A DNA stretch of 39,495 nt from positions 1-39,495 of the forward strand of contig PBPM01000128.1 in the NCBI GenBank assembly GCA_002724635.1. The letters are read 5' to 3'. The notes under the pieces are model-generated. The model saw nothing but the letters and a program-made list of their open reading frames with translations, made no database searches and was not told the DNA's origin. Position numbers and translations under genes: made by a program. Below, in pieces: positions 1-9,600 of the stretch. Position 1 is the stretch's first letter. The number at the start of each line of letters is the position of its first letter. Origin of the DNA: Rhodospirillaceae bacterium. Its GTDB lineage: Bacteria > Pseudomonadota > Alphaproteobacteria > UBA6615.

Positions 1-810
1 CACATAATCAAACCCGAAGCCGAGATTGCCTGCAGTGAGATTAATACCAGCACCAATAGTCTCGATATCTCCGTCTTCCGCACCGGCAGCAGTCTCACTG
101 CTGCCAAATTCGCCGATAAGGCTAACATCGAAGCCTAAATTGGCGACCTCGCCGCTGTAGCTTATGCCTAGACCGAGCACGTTTTCGTTATCACCGTCGG
201 CATCGGAATCGGCCGTAGCCGCGCCGCCCGAGCTCTCGCCTGAGTCCGGGGTCCAAGAAGCACCGAATGTGAACCCATTTATTCCCGGAGAGGTATAACG
301 GATTTTCGTAGCGTCGTCGGTGGCACTAACGCCTGGCCCGCTGACGGCCGTACCGCCAAAGGTGAAAAGATCGGCCACGTCGCCATCCGCACCGCCACGG
401 CCAACGAGGACGCCATGGGCTCCGACGTGCGCTGCATCAGTAGCGTCGTCCTGGTCACCCATTTCAATTTTGCCCCAAGCTTTGTTGCTGATGAAGGCAT
501 AGGCTTCGTCAGCCGATGCACCATCACCCGCGCCGGCGTTCAGTTCGATACCGACACCGTACTCGATACCATTCTCAGCAGTAGCCTTAGCGCCGATCTT
601 GATTTCGGACTCATCGACGAGAAACGTATATCCGCGTCCATTGTTAGCTGTAATGTCTTGGTCAATCATCCCGACATTGAACCGGAGTTCACCGCCGAGG
701 GTTATGCTCATTGTCCCGCGCGATCCAACTGAATCTGCAAAGGAGGGTGCGGTAATCATGGCTGCACCGACGAGCGCACTCGTGCTTAGCCAGAGGGTTT
801 TCCTGTTCAT
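1..810 (-). CDS. Gram-negative porin, N-terminal part (runs off the window)
   Basis: This is the first 270 codons of an outer-membrane general porin, read on the minus strand; the C-terminal end lies outside the window. The start is ATG at 810, with a GGAG ribosome site at 821-824. The N-terminus is a clear signal peptide: MNRKTLWLS, then a hydrophobic stretch ending PSFA, with predicted cleavage before DS. The mature part alternates polar and hydrophobic residues, starts with an ITLGGELRFNVG strand and contains KIGAKATAENGIEYGVGIEL and YAFISNKAWGKIEMGDQDD, typical of alphaproteobacterial 16-stranded porins. Acidic and glycine-rich loops are frequent and cysteine is absent from the mature part. 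Its role is passive diffusion of small solutes across the outer membrane; substrate specificity cannot be judged. A Fur-like palindrome covers its promoter. Codon use is less GC-extreme than in the neighbouring housekeeping genes. Confidence 0.88.
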   Translation of the reverse strand, partial: MNRKTLWLSTSALVGAAMITAPSFADSVGSRGTMSITLGGELRFNVGMIDQDITANNGRGYTFLVDESEIKIGAKATAENGIEYGVGIELNAGAGDGASADEAYAFISNKAWGKIEMGDQDDATDAAHVGAHGVLVGRGGADGDVADLFTFGGTAVSGPGVSATDDATKIRYTSPGINGFTFGASWTPDSGESSGGAATADSDADGDNENVLGLGISYSGEVANLGFDVSLIGEFGSSETAAGAEDGDIETIGAGINLTAGNLGFGFDYV

Positions 811-861
811 GAAACTTAATCTCCAACAGCTATTCTTCACGCTATTTGTGAAGAACGTAAT

Positions 862-891
862 GTTATAACCTAACGTGCGAATCATTCGCAA
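862..891 (-). promoter_or_regulatory. Candidate sigma70-type promoter of the porin gene
   Basis: On the minus strand a TTGCGA -35 element (886-891) is followed after 18 bases by TATAAC (862-867) as the -10. This would start transcription near 855, giving a leader of roughly 45 bases before the porin ATG. The -10 is close to consensus; the -35 is moderate. The assignment rests on sequence match and position only. Confidence 0.5.
876..890. promoter_or_regulatory. Fur-like 7-1-7 palindromic operator
   Basis: TGCGAATCATTCGCA is a perfect 15-base palindrome around a single central base. Its architecture is that of the 7-1-7 Fur box (TGATAATCATTATCA), from which it differs at only two positions in each half. 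It overlaps the -35 element and spacer of the porin promoter, where a bound repressor would block RNA polymerase. The regulator could be Fur, Mur, Irr or another family member. Metal-dependent porin control is inferred. Confidence 0.5.
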
Positions 892-1365
892 CTGTTCATG
901 GGCAGATAACGCGCAACAAAAATATGCGCTGTACCAGCCCAAATATTTGGTCGATCAGTCCTCAACGCTGCTGGGATTAAAATTTTTGTTTTTAGGAAGA
1001 GGATTAATTCGGATCATATTTGGATAATGTTTCATTACAATTACGGACTGTATCCCGGGTCATTATTTTCCTGCATGTTGCACAAAAACATCAATGATTT
1101 GAATATTTTGAATGATTTTTGGGCGAAGGCGCCCAACCTTTGTGCAGGAGTGCAAACACAAACGCAGTGTCCGCCATGGGGGAAGCGGACGAATCCCTGT
1201 TGCATTATGTGTTCAGGCCGCAAATCGGTATGTGGAAACACGTGTGGCTGATTCTAGAACCCGCCCACACAGCGCGTTGCGTCGGTTGTGGCGACCCCGG
1301 CAGCTCTGCTATACGCCGCTCGCAGGCGGCTTTGCCCACCTTAAGAATTCAATTGGAGAAAAATT
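892..1365 (+). other. AT-richer intergenic region and ahcY leader
   Basis: About 470 bases without a convincing gene, clearly lower in GC than the surroundings. Visible structure: a seven-pair hairpin with a four-base loop at 1119-1136 (TTGGGCG/CGCCCAA), and a second hairpin at 1315-1330 (GCCGC/GCGGC) about 35 bases before the ahcY start. The ahcY ribosome site is GGAG at 1355-1358, eight bases from ATG. Neither hairpin is followed by a T-run, so neither is a standard terminator. Short open frames here show no protein-like composition. I did not find the conserved core of the known S-adenosylhomocysteine riboswitch, although the position would suit one. Confidence 0.4.
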
Positions 1366-2793
1366 ATGTCTTCCGCAGCCGATTCATCCGCCGGCGCTGG
1401 CGATTATATTGTCGCCGATATCTCGCTGGCCAACTGGGGTCGAAAAGAGCTCGATCTTGCTGAGGTTGAGATGCCTGGCCTGATGGCGCTCCGGGAAGAG
1501 TATGGCAAGTCCAAGCCGCTCGCAGGCGCTCGGATCGCCGGATCGCTGCACATGACGATCCAGACCGCGGTGCTGATCGAGACACTGCAGGTGCTGGGCG
1601 CGGATATTCGCTGGGCATCGTGCAATATCTATTCAACGCAAGACCATGCCGCGGCGGCGATTGCCGCGACCGGAACCCCGGTCTTTGCGGTCAAGGGCGA
1701 GACCCTGGAGGAATATTGGGACTACGCCCACCGGATTTTCGACTGGGCCGATGGCGGCGTTCCGAACATGATTCTCGATGATGGCGGCGACGCGACGTTG
1801 CTCATTCATCTGGGTAAGCAGGCCGAGACCGATCCCTCGGTGCTCGAAAACCCAGAGAACGAGGAGGAAGAGGCGGCCTATGCCTCGATCAAGAAGCGCC
1901 TCGCGGACCAGCCCGGCTGGTATTCGAGGGTGGCCGAGAGCCTCCTGGGTGTAACCGAGGAGACCACGACCGGTGTCCATCGTCTCTATGACATGGCGAA
2001 GCAGGGCACGCTGTTGTTCCCGGCGATCAATGTGAATGATTCCGTGACCAAGTCAAAGTTTGACAACCTGTATGGCTGCCGCGAGAGCCTGGTCGACGGC
2101 ATTCGCCGCGGCACCGATGTGATGATGTCGGGCAAAATCGCAGTCGTTGCGGGTTATGGCGAGGTAGGCAAGGGCTCGGCCGAGTCCCTGCGCAATGCTG
2201 GCTGCCGCGTGATGGTGACCGAAATCGATCCGATCTGCGCCCTGCAGGCGGCGATGGAGGGCTATGAGGTCGTCACCATGGAAGAAGGCGCGGCCCAGGG
2301 CGACATCTTCTGCACCGCGACCGGGAATGTGGATGTCATCACAGTCGATCATATGCGGGCGATGAAGGACCGGGCGATCGTATGCAACATCGGTCATTTC
2401 GATTCCGAGATCCAAGTCGGTGGGCTGCGCAATTTAAAGTGGCAGAACATCAAGCCTCAAGTCGACGAGATCGAGTTTCCGGATGGCAAAAAGATCATCC
2501 TGCTTTCGGAGGGCCGTCTCGTAAACCTTGGCAACGCAACCGGCCATCCTAGCTTCGTGATGAGCATGTCCTTCACCAATCAGGTGCTGGCGCAGATTGA
2601 GCTGTGGAGCAATAACGGTGACGGCAAATACGGCAAGGATGTTTATGTGTTGCCTAAACACTTGGATGAGAAGGTCGCAACACTGCATTTGAGCAAGGTG
2701 GGTGCGAACCTGACGGCGCTGACGAACAAGCAGTCGGATTATCTAGGCATTCCGATCGAGGGACCGTTCAAGCCCGAGGCGTACCGCTACTAG
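1366..2793 (+). CDS. ahcY: Adenosylhomocysteinase (S-adenosyl-L-homocysteine hydrolase)
   Basis: A 475-residue cytosolic enzyme that splits S-adenosylhomocysteine into adenosine and homocysteine, removing the product inhibitor of methyltransferases and feeding the methionine cycle. The start ATG at 1366 has GGAG eight bases upstream. The substrate domain shows [16 protein letters not shown], the [15 protein letters not shown] segment and [11 protein letters not shown]. The catalytic region [17 protein letters not shown] is intact, and the NAD-binding [17 protein letters not shown] loop lies near residue 263. The C-terminal tail ends PFKPEAYRY, matching the family's conserved lysine-tyrosine ending in form. 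The extra segment near residues 150-190 ([16 protein letters not shown]) is the insertion usual in bacterial and plant-type enzymes. Length is normal. Its stop codon overlaps the possible GTG start of the next small ORF. Confidence 0.97.
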   Translation: MSSAADSSAGAGDYIVADISLANWGRKELDLAEVEMPGLMALREEYGKSKPLAGARIAGSLHMTIQTAVLIETLQVLGADIRWASCNIYSTQDHAAAAIAATGTPVFAVKGETLEEYWDYAHRIFDWADGGVPNMILDDGGDATLLIHLGKQAETDPSVLENPENEEEEAAYASIKKRLADQPGWYSRVAESLLGVTEETTTGVHRLYDMAKQGTLLFPAINVNDSVTKSKFDNLYGCRESLVDGIRRGTDVMMSGKIAVVAGYGEVGKGSAESLRNAGCRVMVTEIDPICALQAAMEGYEVVTMEEGAAQGDIFCTATGNVDVITVDHMRAMKDRAIVCNIGHFDSEIQVGGLRNLKWQNIKPQVDEIEFPDGKKIILLSEGRLVNLGNATGHPSFVMSMSFTNQVLAQIELWSNNGDGKYGKDVYVLPKHLDEKVATLHLSKVGANLTALTNKQSDYLGIPIEGPFKPEAYRY

Positions 2794-3041
2794 TGGCGCG
2801 CCTGCGGGCTCGCGCCCGGGCTGACAAGTCTCTAGGATCATTTGCCCGACTCGACGCTGCTGGCGTCTGCAATGTCGGCGGATTGCCCGGCCGGGCGGCC
2901 GGTAGGTTTTTGTGTTTGGGGCTGCGGCGCGTGTTGATTCAGGTTCTCATACTGGTGATTGCGGTAGTTGCGGCTGCGAGCATTGTCTGCCGCCAGCCGC
3001 AGCGTTTGCCCGCGCGTGTACCGGAGGGCGACGTGGTATGA
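2793..3041 (+). CDS. Possible small membrane protein between ahcY and tsaE
   Basis: An 82-codon frame that I do not recognise. Its GTG start shares one base with the ahcY stop (TAGTG), and its TGA overlaps the tsaE ATG (ATGA), so it fills the gap in a coupled arrangement. The first half is arginine- and alanine-rich and looks like generic GC-rich reading. Residues 47-66 (VLIQVLILVIAVVAAASIVC) form one plausible transmembrane helix, followed by a basic and then acidic tail. A shorter protein starting at the GTG just before LIQVL is possible. In related genomes a membrane-bound sensor kinase often sits between ahcY and tsaE, so this could be the first helix of such a gene left after deletion; that is inference. 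It may also be non-coding. Confidence 0.35.
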   Translation: MARLRARARADKSLGSFARLDAAGVCNVGGLPGRAAGRFLCLGLRRVLIQVLILVIAVVAAASIVCRQPQRLPARVPEGDVV

Positions 3042-3547
3042 CCGGCAGCGGGTCGGCGGCCGAGCTGGCCGGGACTGTCTCGGCGGAATTTTCTCGACAG
3101 TTGGAGTTGCCCGATGCTACGGCCACGACAGCGTTGGGAGCGGCCTTGGCACCGCAGCTCGCACGCGGGGACCTGATCACCCTGTCCGGCGATCTCGGAG
3201 CCGGTAAAACGACCTTGGCGCGCGGGCTGATCGCAGCGCTCGGCTTTGCCGGGCCCGTGCCGAGCCCAACCTTTACACTAGTGCAACTTTATGAAACGCA
3301 TCCGGTGCCCGTCTGGCACTTCGATCTCTACCGTATTGGTCATCCCGACGAGGTGATTGAGCTTGGTTTTGATCAAGCCTGTGCAGAGGGGATCGTCCTG
3401 GTCGAGTGGCCGGAACGCCTTGGCGCTGCACTGCCGGTTGCGCGGCTGAACATCGAGCTCATGGATGTCGCCGGCGGACGCGCACGGGTCGCCCGGCTGA
3501 GCGGACACGCGGCATGGGGTCGGCGGCTCGACGATCGGTGCTCATGA
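3038..3547 (+). CDS. tsaE: tRNA threonylcarbamoyladenosine biosynthesis ATPase TsaE
   Basis: A 169-residue P-loop ATPase that works with TsaB and TsaD in making t6A at position 37 of ANN-decoding tRNAs. The Walker A motif is GDLGAGKTTLARG near residues 53-65, followed by the family signatures SPTFTLVQLYE, HFDLYRIGHPDEVIELGF and VLVEWPERLG. The ATG at 3038 is chosen because family members begin about 40-50 residues before the P-loop and because it overlaps the preceding stop; the frame is open further upstream but with no family-like sequence. The gene overlaps addB by four bases (ATGA), so the two are probably cotranslated. The N-terminal 20 residues are variable, as expected. Confidence 0.93.
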   Translation: MTGSGSAAELAGTVSAEFSRQLELPDATATTALGAALAPQLARGDLITLSGDLGAGKTTLARGLIAALGFAGPVPSPTFTLVQLYETHPVPVWHFDLYRIGHPDEVIELGFDQACAEGIVLVEWPERLGAALPVARLNIELMDVAGGRARVARLSGHAAWGRRLDDRCS

Positions 3548-6500
3548 GCACCGTCGTTTCGTGTGAGGGCTTGCCCCCGCCGGGCATCTATTCGATTGCC
3601 GCGCACCGCCCGTTCCTGTCTGATTTGGCGAGCCGAATCCTAGCGGCCACCGCGGCCGACGACGACCCCCTGGCCCTGGCCCGCGTGACCCTCCTGCTAC
3701 CGACACGCCGCGCTTGTCGAACGATGCGGGATATCTTCCTCGCGCTGACCGACGGTGCGCCGCTTGTTCTGCCGCGCCTCGTCCCGATCGGTGATATTGA
3801 CGAGGACGAGATGCTGTTATCCAGCGAGCCGGCGGGTTTGCTTGAGGTAGATGTCGATATTCCGCCAGCGGTGCCCGAACTGCGTCGGCGTATTCTGCTG
3901 GCGCGGCTGTTGCAGGGTGCGCACGGAGCGGACGACCGGCCATTGCCGGTTGACCACGCCATGGCACTGGCGGGGGAGTTTGGCCGGCTGCTGGACCAGG
4001 TGCAGACCGAGCAGCTCGATTTCGATGTGCTTGAAGACCTTGTGCCCGAGGCCTACGCGGCCCACTGGCAGGAGACGCTGAACTTCCTGAAGATCGTGAC
4101 CGAGACCTGGCCGGCGGTGCTGAAAGCCGAGGGGGCGATCGATCCCGCGGACCGGCGAAACCGCCTGCTTCAGGCGCGCGGCGAGGCTTGGTGTCGCAAT
4201 CCGCCGAGCGATCCGGTCATCGCGGCGGGGAGCACAGGCAGTATCCCTGCAACCGCGGCCCTGCTTGCGACGGTTGCCGCGCTACCGTCCGGCTATGTTG
4301 TGCTGCCCGGCTTAGACCGGGTTTTGGACACCGATGCCTGGGAGGCCCTCGACCCTGGCCACCCGCAGTTCGGCTTGCGCCAGTTGCTGCAGCGCCTGAA
4401 CGTGGCGCGGATTGATGTAGGCGAGTGGCCGGCGCCGGACGACGCCGAGGGAGACGGTCCCGCCCGTGAGTGTCTCGTTAGCGAGGCCCTGCGGCCAGCG
4501 ACGACCAAGGTGTGGCGCTACGAGCGTGACAATATTGCGGCAGAGGCGCTGCGCGGCGTGGTGCGGGTCGAGGCGCAGGAGTCGCATGAGGAGGCCGGAA
4601 TCATCGCCACTGCGTTGCGCGAAGTTCTTGAGACGGAAGGTCGTACGGCTGCCCTCGTTACACCGGACCGTGATCTGGCGCGCCGGGTTTCGGCGATCAT
4701 GAGCCGTTGGGGTGTGGAGGTCGACGACAGCGCTGGAATTCCGCTGGCGGAGACACCCCCCGGCATCTTCCTGCGTCTTGCCGCACGCATGTTCGACGAG
4801 GGCGTTGCCCCCGTGCCGCTTCTGTCCGTACTGAAGCATCCGCTGGCCTGCGGCGGGCAGTCCGCGGCGAGGTTTAGGGCATCCGCCCGGCAGTTGGAGC
4901 GGCTGGTGCTTCGCGGGCCGCGTCCGGCGCGTGGGTTCGCGGGACTACTTGCCGCTGCGGAGCTGCGCCGCCGGCATGCACCGGAAGAACCCGATCGAGA
5001 TGGCGCTACGTCCGGCGACTATGCCGAAGTCGTCGCTCTGGTCGAACGGCTTGCGGTGATGGCCGCGCCGCTTGAGGCTGAACTCGCCGCGTCCGTCGCG
5101 ACGTTGCCCGATCTCTTGGCCGCGCACGTTGCCTTCTGCGAGGCGCTTGCCAGCAGTGATGAGATGTCCGGCGCTGCGAGACTTTGGGGCAGCGAAGCGG
5201 GGGAGGTACTGGCCGGCTTCGTGGTGGACCTGCTCGAGGCCGCTGCCGAACTCGGGCCGGTGCCGCCGGGCCGGTATCCGGCGCTGCTGGATGCTTTGTT
5301 TGCCGGCCGCATGGTCCGCCCGCGGTTCGGTGCCCATCCGCGTCTCGCGATTCTCGGGCCCTTGGAGGCGCGGCTGCAGCATTTTGATGTTACGATCCTC
5401 GGCAGCCTAAACGAAGGCAGCTGGCCGCCCGACCCGTCGGTGGATCCTTGGATGGGCCGCACCATGCGCGCGGATTTCGGACTTCCTTCGCCTGAGCGAC
5501 GGATCGGGCTCAGCGCCCATGACTTCACACAGGCCTTCTGTGCCGGGGAGCTTCTGCTGACGCGCTCCGTGCGGGTGGATGGCGCGCCCAGCATGCCGTC
5601 GCGCTGGCTGACGCGGCTCGAGGTGGCCGGCCGTGCGCTCGATTTGGCGGATGATCCCTCCGCCGCAGACCGGGCTCATGCGCTGGGCGAATGGTGGCGT
5701 GCGCTCGACGAGCCCGAGGGCGTGCCGCCGGCCTCCGGTGCGGCGGTGCGCCCGCGCCCTAGGCCGCCGGTGGAGGTTCGCCCGCGCCGATTGTCGGTCA
5801 CGCAGATCGAGACCTGGATGCGTGACCCTTATGCCATCTATGCTCGGGAGGTCCTGCATCTGCGTGCCCTGCCGCCGCTCGATCAGAATGCCGATGCGGC
5901 GGTCTATGGATCGTTGATCCACGACATTCTCGATGCCTTTCTGACAGCCTTGCCACCGGGGCCGCTGCCGGCCGACGCGCGCGCGCACCTGCGCGCGCAT
6001 GGCGAGGCCGCGCTCGCACCTTATCGCAATATTCCCGCGATCTGGACCTTCTGGTGGCCTCGCTTCGAGCGAATTGCCGAATGGGTCCTGTCGGTCGAGT
6101 GCGCGCGCCGGGCAGGCATCATCGCGACACATACCGAGGTCTCGGGAGCAATAGATATCGAGGCTCCTAGCGGGAGTTTTCGTCTGACCGCGCGAGCAGA
6201 CCGCATCGATGAGCTGACGGATGGCGGTGTCGCGGTGATCGACTTCAAGACCGGAGCACCGCCGACGAAGCGCGAGGTGCAGGCTGGCTTCGCTCCGCAG
6301 CTACCCCTTGAGGCAGCGATGGTCGCCCTAGGCGGGTTTGAGGGTGTACCCGCCAAGCCGGCCGAGGAGCTAGCGTTCTGGCGGCTTTCGGGCGGACGCG
6401 AGGCAGGCGAGGTACGCAACGCGGCCGATGACCCGGTCGAGGTTGCGGCCGATGCCATCGCCGGCCTGAAGGTATTGGTTGCGCTGTTCGACGATGTTGA

Positions 6501-6612
6501 GACCGCCTATGAGGCGCGCCCGCGGCCCGAACATGCGCCGGCCTATTCGGACTATGAGCATCTGGCGCGGGTACGTGAATGGGCGAGCGGCGGCGGAGTG
6601 GTAGAAGAATGA
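3544..6612 (+). CDS. addB: Double-strand break repair protein AddB (alphaproteobacterial type)
   Basis: A 1022-residue subunit of the AddAB helicase-nuclease, which processes DNA double-strand ends into 3' tails for RecA. The N-terminal part resembles an inactivated helicase: it has LLPTRRACRTMRDIF where a superfamily-1 enzyme would have early motifs, and no Walker A motif is visible. A middle region shows LGPLEARLQHFDVTILGSLNEGSWP, a conserved helicase-like segment. The C-terminal RecB-type nuclease domain is intact: YGSLIHDILDAFL, then LTARADRIDELTDGGVAVID with FKTGAPPTK (the D and K of the active site), then PQLPLEAAM. Length is normal for the alphaproteobacterial form. The start ATG at 3544 overlaps the tsaE stop, and the end overlaps addA, both as ATGA. 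The frame extends upstream inside tsaE without support. Confidence 0.95.
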   Translation: MSTVVSCEGLPPPGIYSIAAHRPFLSDLASRILAATAADDDPLALARVTLLLPTRRACRTMRDIFLALTDGAPLVLPRLVPIGDIDEDEMLLSSEPAGLLEVDVDIPPAVPELRRRILLARLLQGAHGADDRPLPVDHAMALAGEFGRLLDQVQTEQLDFDVLEDLVPEAYAAHWQETLNFLKIVTETWPAVLKAEGAIDPADRRNRLLQARGEAWCRNPPSDPVIAAGSTGSIPATAALLATVAALPSGYVVLPGLDRVLDTDAWEALDPGHPQFGLRQLLQRLNVARIDVGEWPAPDDAEGDGPARECLVSEALRPATTKVWRYERDNIAAEALRGVVRVEAQESHEEAGIIATALREVLETEGRTAALVTPDRDLARRVSAIMSRWGVEVDDSAGIPLAETPPGIFLRLAARMFDEGVAPVPLLSVLKHPLACGGQSAARFRASARQLERLVLRGPRPARGFAGLLAAAELRRRHAPEEPDRDGATSGDYAEVVALVERLAVMAAPLEAELAASVATLPDLLAAHVAFCEALASSDEMSGAARLWGSEAGEVLAGFVVDLLEAAAELGPVPPGRYPALLDALFAGRMVRPRFGAHPRLAILGPLEARLQHFDVTILGSLNEGSWPPDPSVDPWMGRTMRADFGLPSPERRIGLSAHDFTQAFCAGELLLTRSVRVDGAPSMPSRWLTRLEVAGRALDLADDPSAADRAHALGEWWRALDEPEGVPPASGAAVRPRPRPPVEVRPRRLSVTQIETWMRDPYAIYAREVLHLRALPPLDQNADAAVYGSLIHDILDAFLTALPPGPLPADARAHLRAHGEAALAPYRNIPAIWTFWWPRFERIAEWVLSVECARRAGIIATHTEVSGAIDIEAPSGSFRLTARADRIDELTDGGVAVIDFKTGAPPTKREVQAGFAPQLPLEAAMVALGGFEGVPAKPAEELAFWRLSGGREAGEVRNAADDPVEVAADAIAGLKVLVALFDDVETAYEARPRPEHAPAYSDYEHLARVREWASGGGVVEE

Positions 6613-9600
6613 GTGTCACCGATTTCGACCCAGACGAGCTCGAACGTGTCGGCGCGCGTCAGCGCGATGGCGCCGATGTTGCGGTAAGTGCCTGGGTGTC
6701 GGCGTCGGCCGGGGCTGGCAAGACACGGGTCCTACGCGACCGGGTGTTGCGACTGATGCTGACGGGGGTCGCGCCGCAGCGCGTCCTTTGCCTGACCTTT
6801 ACCAAGACGGCCGCGGCGGAGATGGCGCGGCGGATCAACGCTGAACTGGGTGACTGGGCGGTGTTGGATGAGCCGGCGCTTCGTGCGCGGCTAGCCGCCC
6901 TTATTGGGGCCTCGCCGGCGGATGACGTGGTACGGCGCGCGCGCCAGCTGTTCGCGCGGGTGCTGGAGGCCCCCGGCGGCATGAAGATCATGACCATCCA
7001 TGCCTTCTGTCAGTCCATCCTGCGACGGTTCCCGCTCGAGGCCAACGTGGTCCCGCATTTCGAGGTCATGGAGGACCGCGACGCCGGCGAGCTCCTCGAG
7101 GATGCGAAGGCAGAGCTCCTAGCGCGTGCGAATGATGACGATGATGAGCTCAGCGGCGCAGTGGCAGCGGTCGCCAGCCGGGTGCACGAGACGCGTTTCT
7201 CGGACCTGCTTAACGAAATCGCACGCGCCCGTGCTGCCTTCGCCGAATTCCTGCTGGATGCCGGCGGGATCGATGCTGCGCGGACGCGCATCGCCGATAT
7301 TCTCGGTGTTGGGACCGGGGCCGACCCGGCGACAATTCTCAAAGATGCAAGCGATGAGGCGTCCTTCGATGGGCCGGCCCTGCGGCACGCGGCATCGGTG
7401 TTGGCCGACGGCAGTAAGGCCGATAGGGACAGGGCTGCATTGCTCGCTGATTGGTTGGCCGCGGATGTGGCGGTGCGGCAAGAGCAGTTTGACGCTTACG
7501 CACTGGCCTATCTGACGAAGAAGGGTGTGCCGCGCAAGAAATTGGCGACGAAGGCCATCTGCGAGATGCATCCCAATGCGCTCGAAGCGCTGAATGTCGA
7601 ACGCGAACGCCTGCTCGCGGTGTATGAGCATCTGCGGAAGGTAGAGCTGTATGCGGCCAATGCCGCCCTGATACATGTCGCAGCGGAGCTTGTGGCGGGC
7701 TACGAAGAGCGCAAGGCGGTGCGTGGCCGCCTCGACTACAACGATCTGATCGGGCGCACGCGGACCCTGCTGCGCGGCGCCGGTGCAGCGGCTTGGGTGC
7801 TGTTCAAGCTCGATGGTGGCATCGATCATGTGCTGATCGACGAGGCACAGGACACGAATCCGGAGCAATGGGACGTAGTGCTGGCCGTGGTGGAGGAGTT
7901 CTTCGCCGGGGTTGGTGCGGGCGAGGAGGCGTTCGGAAAAACGGGGCTTCCGGCCCGCAGCGTGTTCGCGGTCGGCGATGCAAAGCAGTCGATTTACAGC
8001 TTTCAGGGCGCGGACCCGAGCCGGTTTGAGGCGGCGCGTGGGTTCCTCGAGGTGCGTGCTGCAGGCGCGGAACGGGGATGGCGGAACGTGGCGCTCGATT
8101 TCTCGTTCCGCTCATCACGACCCGTGCTCGAGGCGGTCGACAGGGTCTTTGCGGGAACGCCCGCCGGCATTGGGGTGATGGACCCGTTGGCGCCGGTGCA
8201 GCACACCCCGCTGCGCGCGAAGATGGCCGGGCGGGTCGAGCTATGGCCACCCCTCGAGGTGGCGAAGCCCGACGAGCCGGAGCCCTGGAAACCCCCGGTC
8301 GAACCGGTGATGCGGCCTGGGGCCATGGGGATGCTGGCCGATCTGATCGCGGCACGTATTGCGGAATGGCTTGAGTCCGGCGAACTGCTCGAAAGTGTTG
8401 GCCGGCCAATCGAGGCGGGAGACATATTGGTTCTGGTGCGCCAGCGTGGCGCGTTTGTAGAGGCCCTAGTACGCGCCTTCAAGGCCCGGGGTGTCCCCGT
8501 GGCGGGGGTCGACCGCATGGTCCTGAGCCAGCAGATCGCGGTGATGGACCTGCTGGCGTTGGGTGAATTCCTGCTCCTGCCGGAGGACGACCTGACGCTG
8601 GCGACGTTGCTCAAGAGCCCCCTAGTGGGGTTCGATGAAGAGATGCTGTTTGCGTTGGCACACGACCGAGGCGAGGCGAGCCTGTGGCAAGTTCTCGGCC
8701 GTCGGCGCGATGAAGAAGCTAGTTTTGGCGACGCCCATGATCTGTTGGCGGACCTCCTGGCGCGGGTGGACTACGAGCGCCCGTACGAACTATATGCTGG
8801 GCTCCTCGCCCGGGGTGGTCGCCAACGGTTGTTCGCGCGGCTCGGCCCAGACGCCGCGGACCCTATCGACGAGTTCCTCTCATTGGCGCTGAGTTACGAA
8901 CGTAGTCATACCCCGACGCTGCAGGGATTCCTGCACTGGATCGCGGCGGGGCAGGCCGAGGTCAAGCGCGACCTCGACCAGACCAGCGATGCCGTGCGGG
9001 TGATGACGGTCCATGGCGCTAAGGGGCTCGAGGCTCCCATTGTTTTTCTGCCGGATACGACTGGTATCCCGCGCCTGACCGCGAATATCCTCTGGGATTC
9101 GGACAAAGTGGGGTCGTATTTCCTCTGGCTGCCGCGCGCGGACGACGCCGATGCGCATACCCAGGCGCTGCGTGAACGGGTGCGCGCGCGCGCGGACGAG
9201 GAATATCGTCGCTTGCTATATGTCGCAATGACGAGGGCTGAGGAACGACTTTATGTATGCGGCTGGAATGCACCGAAGGAGGGGTCTTGGTACAATCTGG
9301 TGCGCTCAGCGTTGGAACCGGTCGCGCGGCCGGTCGATGACCCCGTCCTTTCTCCCCTTGCGACCGAAGATACGCCGATCTTGCGCCTGTCTGCCCCCCA
9401 ATCCGGTCCGGTTGAGCGCCGCGACGGCGATCGGTCGCCCAGCGCGGTCCCGCCGCCCGGCTGGCTTGCGCGTCCAGCGCCGCCGGAGCCAGCACCGCCC
9501 CGGCCATTGGCGCCCTCCGATCCAGGCGAGGATCCGCCCGTGCGCACACCGGTAGGAATCGGCGCAGAATCGGATCGGTTCGCGCGCGGCAACATTCTTC

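Noticed and set aside
279..868. Open frames on both strands across the porin region
   Set aside because: The minus-strand frame from 810 has a signal peptide, beta-strand pattern and ribosome site; the others have noisy serine-, proline- and arginine-rich translations.
1240..1365. S-adenosylhomocysteine riboswitch before ahcY
   Set aside because: The position is right and short GC-rich pieces look similar, but the conserved GAGGAGCGCUGC and GGCUCG core elements are not there, and I could not build the known pseudoknot.
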